A DNA stretch of 35,031 nt. Source: an uncultured Bacteroidota bacterium. GTDB taxonomy: Bacteria; Bacteroidota; Bacteroidia; 2-12-FULL-35-15. The DNA lies in assembly GCA_903911435.1 (NCBI GenBank), contig CAIWDF010000213.1:1-35031 (forward strand), in the 5' to 3' direction. Of the stretch, positions 31,590-35,031 are shown in pieces. The notes below the pieces were generated by a model. That model ran no database searches, had not been told where the DNA came from, and worked only from the letters and a program-made list of their open reading frames with translations. A program made the translations under genes and the position numbers. Position 1 is the first letter of the stretch. The number at the start of each line of letters is the position of its first letter.

Positions 31590-34500
31590 CTATTTAATAA
31601 TTATCAACTTATCCATTTTTACCAATTTCTCATTTACCTTAACACCCCAGAAATAAGCCCCTGCTGCCAATTGGCTTTGGTCAATGGTTATAGAAGTGTT
31701 GCTAATATTTAAAGTGTATTTCTTAATAGCTTTACCTTGTATTGAATAAATGCCAAATACTCCTGTTTCCTTTTCTTCTAATTTATACTCCAACGTCATA
31801 TTGCCGTTGTTCGGATTTGGATACAGTTTAAAAGTGTATGGCTTTTCCTGATGAACCCCATGCTGTTTCAACCGTTTAATCGGGTCAATGGTTTTATCAT
31901 CATGTACATCTATCCATAATGCCGTCCGTGCCTGATACACTGCCTCTCCGCCCATAATCGGGTTTTGATGAGCTATTTTATTCAATCGGTAAATTTCAGC
32001 ACTATCATATATATAAGTTACTCCTGGTGGATTCAGGGTATCCTTTTCATAAATCAGTTTATCAATATACGTCCTGTTGTAATCCTGCCGGTTAGTATCC
32101 ACTGTTGATATTGGAACTAAGTTTTCGTTAGCCAGATAAACAGCATTCAAATCCAATGTGCTGTCGTTACCGGTAAGCGCATCACTCACTTGCTCAAAAT
32201 GACCTATATTCCCATTGGCACAAAAGTAATAAAAATGCTGGTAAGTGGTATCATCCACCGTACCAAGGTTAAGCCAGGAAGTGTCTGCTTGTAAGGTACG
32301 GTACGCGAAAATAGAATCGGATAACATATTCTCTGTTTGCGTAGAATCGTATAGGTTTTCTCCCCTTACTATTTTACCAAGCATATTTTCTCTTTTTATT
32401 ACATTATAATTATTTCCGAAAATTTGACCTGCCGATGCACAAGGATTAGTTTGGTCAGGTGGTAAAGTGTAGTTTAATTGAGTGCCCGGTATGACATAGT
32501 TACTAAAATTCGGGTCATTATCATGCCAAAAGGTGGCAGGATTCATTACCTGTCCATTAATATATCCATGAGCTGTTCCATTCCATGTGTTACCTGTAGT
32601 CATTTGATAATGCTGATCAGGAATATCAGTCATAGGAGGCCAAAACATAAAGCCATCATAACATTGGTCTAATTTATTGCAAACAAATTGGGTGTTCAAA
32701 CAACTTCCCCATGCAGTTATCCCACTGCTTTGTCTTACTAACCAGTTATTAAAAATAGTTGCGTTACCAGCATCATTTTCGATTCCAAACGCAATATTAT
32801 TGCTGATTAAAACAGTAGTATAATCGCCATTCTCCACATAATTTTCCTCCACCTGCCCGCCAGGGTTACTTTCAAGCCATATTCCATGCGATGTATAAGG
32901 GAAAACATTGTTCATATGAGTATCTTTGTAATAAATATGATTATGAAACACTTTCCATTTTCCTGAATTTGCAACCCTTATCCCATCCGCTGTATGATTC
33001 TGTGTCAGACTAAATACATGAATACTATTATTAGTAACCTGCACAGGGGCTGTATAACTTTGGTTCGATATGGGTACACGTTGAAAAACACCTATTCCCA
33101 AGGGCGATTTATAACTGATATTTGATGGGTCATAAAAGCTGGCATTTACATTTACTATATTGGCATGTAGGGTACACGATGAATTAGAAGCAGAAGTAAT
33201 AGCCATGCCTATCGTATTTATTCCCCAGTTTTGACCTTCCATCAAATTCGAATTTACCGTATTAAATCTGTTCTTTCCTTCCTCCAAAAATATTCCAAAG
33301 TGTTTCGTAAACGCAATATTATTGCTGTTCGGAATAATAGGCATCTCTGATGTTGTTACATTGTTTTTAAAATCATTAAACAGTATATCATTATTATAAT
33401 CATGACTATAAATTCCGTTCTGACAATTAAAAAAATAATTCTTTAATGTAGTGCTCATGCCTCCCACCAATAGATTCATTGCAACAGGCTTAGTAATGAT
33501 TTTTGGCATACCCTCAGCATATATTCCCGCTGTTTGTATAGGTATAGGATTGTTTCCCAGAGGGTATCCTACCAAATTATAAATGTTCGTAAACACATTA
33601 TTCACTATTTCCACATTACTATAAAACGGACGAATACCAAAATCTAAATAATCAAATACGTTCCCATAATGTTCTTTATTCACGCCCTGCATTCCAATAA
33701 TAATTGGTGTTGTGTTCGATATCCCATTCAATTCTATTCCTGAATAGCTCCTCATCCCAGTGTAGGGCGACAACAATGTAGTCTGCGGATATTTGGAACC
33801 CTGATAACTGAAATCTCGTGTATTTGCATCATACGAATTCAAAAAATTATACTGATTTAATATATCAGCTGAACTACTAAGGTTCAAAACAGAAGGAGGG
33901 CTTGCAAAATCTCTACAGGTAAATACATTGTCAATAAGCTTGCAATCGTTCATATTCAGGGCAGTTTGCCCAACAATTATGCTTTTGTAATTTTTATTAA
34001 ACACAGAGCCTGATATCATATATTGGCCCCCGTTATCTGATACCACTGCATTTTTTCCATCTTCTATTAATGAACGATAAATAGTTAAATAAGTGGTAGG
34101 CGTAACTCCGCTTAAATGTATTCTGTACCACATTTGCCCACAATCTCCTGCATGCAAATGCGACTTAGTAATTGTTAAAGTTTTCCCTGGGCTTATTTCA
34201 ATACTTGCATCTTTTCCCAATACAACATCACTGCCATCAATTTGTAAATCATGGTCAACTATTAATGTTCCATTTATTGAAAAGGACGAAGGTCCTCCAT
34301 TTAGTAACCATACCGCTCCTCCTGGAGCATAACCATTAGCATGTAGCCATGTAGCTGTTTTATTGTCAAAATTCATATTTCCAACTCCATTATTGCAACA
34401 AGGCTCTAAAGTATAATCTAAATTTCCACATACATTTGATACACTTATTGTTGCTCCTTCATATACAGCATTTGATGTCCATTGTACACTAAAATTACCC

Positions 34501-35031
34501 CACACGTCAATAGACGAAATAGTCGTAGTATATACCGTGCCAGCGGTCGGTCCTGTAATGGTAATTGTATAATCACTTGGTGTACCATTGAAATTTGAAA
34601 TAGTATATTGGTACAGCGTTGTTTCATCACAAATTGGAAGCAGAGATGAATTTGTTAACGTTGGTATGTTATTCACTGTTACAGTAACTTGTGCGGTATT
34701 GCTACAACCATTTAAATCTGTTCCTGTTACAGTATAAGGAGCAGTTGCTATTGGTATAAATGAAACTCCATTTGATATTCCTCCTGTCCAACTATAGGTA
34801 TTTGCTCCTGTTCCCGTCAGTGTTACACTCGTACCTGCACATACCCTTATTTGACTTGCAGTGATAGATACACTTGGCAATGCATTTACTGTTACAGTGA
34901 CTTGTGTGGTATTGCTACAACCATTTAAATCTGTTCCTGTTACAGTATAAGGAGCAGTTGCTATTGGTATAAATGAAACTCCATTTGATATTCCTCCTGT
35001 CCAACTATAGGTATTTGCTCCTGTTCCAGTC
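31590..35031 (-). CDS. T9SS type A sorting domain protein with Ig-like repeats and probable beta-helix, 5' partial
   Basis: 1146 complete codons are visible and the frame is open to the right edge, so the N-terminus is missing. An internal TTG at 34880 is just a leucine codon inside a repeat. From the edge: two near-identical 71-residue Ig/PKD-like units (SWTGGISNGVSFIPIATAPY, CAGTSVTLTGTGANTYSW), then a third Ig-like module. Next comes a long asparagine-rich region with repeated short strands and NNVF/NSNNIAF turns, which fits a right-handed parallel beta-helix. The type A sorting domain (about the last 80 residues) has FKLYPNPNNGNMTLEY and AAGAYFWGVKVNEKLVKMDKLIIIK in pieces. It should be a secreted or surface protein of unknown ligand. 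Confidence 0.86.
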   Translation of the reverse strand, partial: TGTGANTYSWTGGISNGVSFIPIATAPYTVTGTDLNGCSNTTQVTVTVNALPSVSITASQIRVCAGTSVTLTGTGANTYSWTGGISNGVSFIPIATAPYTVTGTDLNGCSNTAQVTVTVNNIPTLTNSSLLPICDETTLYQYTISNFNGTPSDYTITITGPTAGTVYTTTISSIDVWGNFSVQWTSNAVYEGATISVSNVCGNLDYTLEPCCNNGVGNMNFDNKTATWLHANGYAPGGAVWLLNGGPSSFSINGTLIVDHDLQIDGSDVVLGKDASIEISPGKTLTITKSHLHAGDCGQMWYRIHLSGVTPTTYLTIYRSLIEDGKNAVVSDNGGQYMISGSVFNKNYKSIIVGQTALNMNDCKLIDNVFTCRDFASPPSVLNLSSSADILNQYNFLNSYDANTRDFSYQGSKYPQTTLLSPYTGMRSYSGIELNGISNTTPIIIGMQGVNKEHYGNVFDYLDFGIRPFYSNVEIVNNVFTNIYNLVGYPLGNNPIPIQTAGIYAEGMPKIITKPVAMNLLVGGMSTTLKNYFFNCQNGIYSHDYNNDILFNDFKNNVTTSEMPIIPNSNNIAFTKHFGIFLEEGKNRFNTVNSNLMEGQNWGINTIGMAITSASNSSCTLHANIVNVNASFYDPSNISYKSPLGIGVFQRVPISNQSYTAPVQVTNNSIHVFSLTQNHTADGIRVANSGKWKVFHNHIYYKDTHMNNVFPYTSHGIWLESNPGGQVEENYVENGDYTTVLISNNIAFGIENDAGNATIFNNWLVRQSSGITAWGSCLNTQFVCNKLDQCYDGFMFWPPMTDIPDQHYQMTTGNTWNGTAHGYINGQVMNPATFWHDNDPNFSNYVIPGTQLNYTLPPDQTNPCASAGQIFGNNYNVIKRENMLGKIVRGENLYDSTQTENMLSDSIFAYRTLQADTSWLNLGTVDDTTYQHFYYFCANGNIGHFEQVSDALTGNDSTLDLNAVYLANENLVPISTVDTNRQDYNRTYIDKLIYEKDTLNPPGVTYIYDSAEIYRLNKIAHQNPIMGGEAVYQARTALWIDVHDDKTIDPIKRLKQHGVHQEKPYTFKLYPNPNNGNMTLEYKLEEKETGVFGIYSIQGKAIKKYTLNISNTSITIDQSQLAAGAYFWGVKVNEKLVKMDKLIIIK
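34669..35031 (-). repeat. 213-bp tandem repeat in the partial T9SS protein
   Basis: The same landmark GCAGTTGCTATTGG begins at 34741 and 34954, a period of 213 bp or 71 codons. The two copies differ at only a few bases. The array continues past the window edge, so the copy number is unknown. Confidence 0.88.

Noticed and set aside
34878-34880. Start codon of the right-edge gene
   Set aside because: TTG here is an internal leucine of a repeat; the frame stays open to the edge and the preceding repeat copy is in frame.

Overview
The window looks like chromosomal DNA of an AT-rich member of the Bacteroidota (Flavobacteriales/Chitinophagales-like). Four things point there: type IX secretion (T9SS) sorting domains of both kinds (a CHU_C/gliding-type B domain on the giant protein, Por_Secre_tail type A domains on two others), a PorP/SprF-like outer-membrane partner, starts without strong Shine-Dalgarno sequences, and several TAnnTTTG -7 promoter boxes. 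I saw no rRNA, tRNA, transposase, integrase or CRISPR array, but tRNAs and structured RNAs cannot be excluded by eye.

Layout. 1-225: cluster of GC-rich palindromes with a 25-bp direct repeat. 269-2884: SlyD-type prolyl isomerase (-), then a methionine aminotransferase and an omega-amidase (+) that look like a two-gene methionine/glutamine transamination unit. 3006-3152: 21-bp phased repeats between convergent genes. 3177-6088 (-): ComF-type phosphoribosyltransferase, free methionine-R-sulfoxide reductase and an Ig-like lipoprotein. 6155-8161 (+): membrane-anchored coiled-coil protein and RuvB. 8189-11375 (-): GT87-like membrane protein, GT2 glycosyltransferase, polysaccharide deacetylase and dCMP deaminase, tightly packed. 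11737-13994 (+): phosphate-selective porin and PstS-like phosphate-binding protein, closed by a terminator. 14242-14598: a second, longer 21-bp phased array, again between convergent genes.

14737-28242 (-): a 12.6-kb gene for a 4190-residue SprB-like surface protein (about 39 SprB repeats, 10 Ig/PKD-like repeats, type B sorting domain), followed 30 bp later by its probable PorP/SprF-type partner. By analogy with sprB/sprF this is an exported adhesin with its surface-assembly factor. The repeats are nested: thirteen 78/79-residue units form a 942-bp four-unit super-repeat, and the Ig part has a 486-bp super-repeat.

28243-31589: a region dense in palindromes and short repeats holding an unrecognised 265-residue protein, an ECF-type sigma factor and a T9SS type A cargo protein whose signal-peptide codons lie in a REP-like palindrome. 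31590-35031: 3' part of another T9SS type A protein (Ig-like repeats, probable beta-helix), running off the right edge.

The least explained signals are the two 21-bp phased arrays with different consensus, the palindrome inside a signal peptide, the nested super-repeats of the giant adhesin, and the sigma factor/265-residue pair between repeats.
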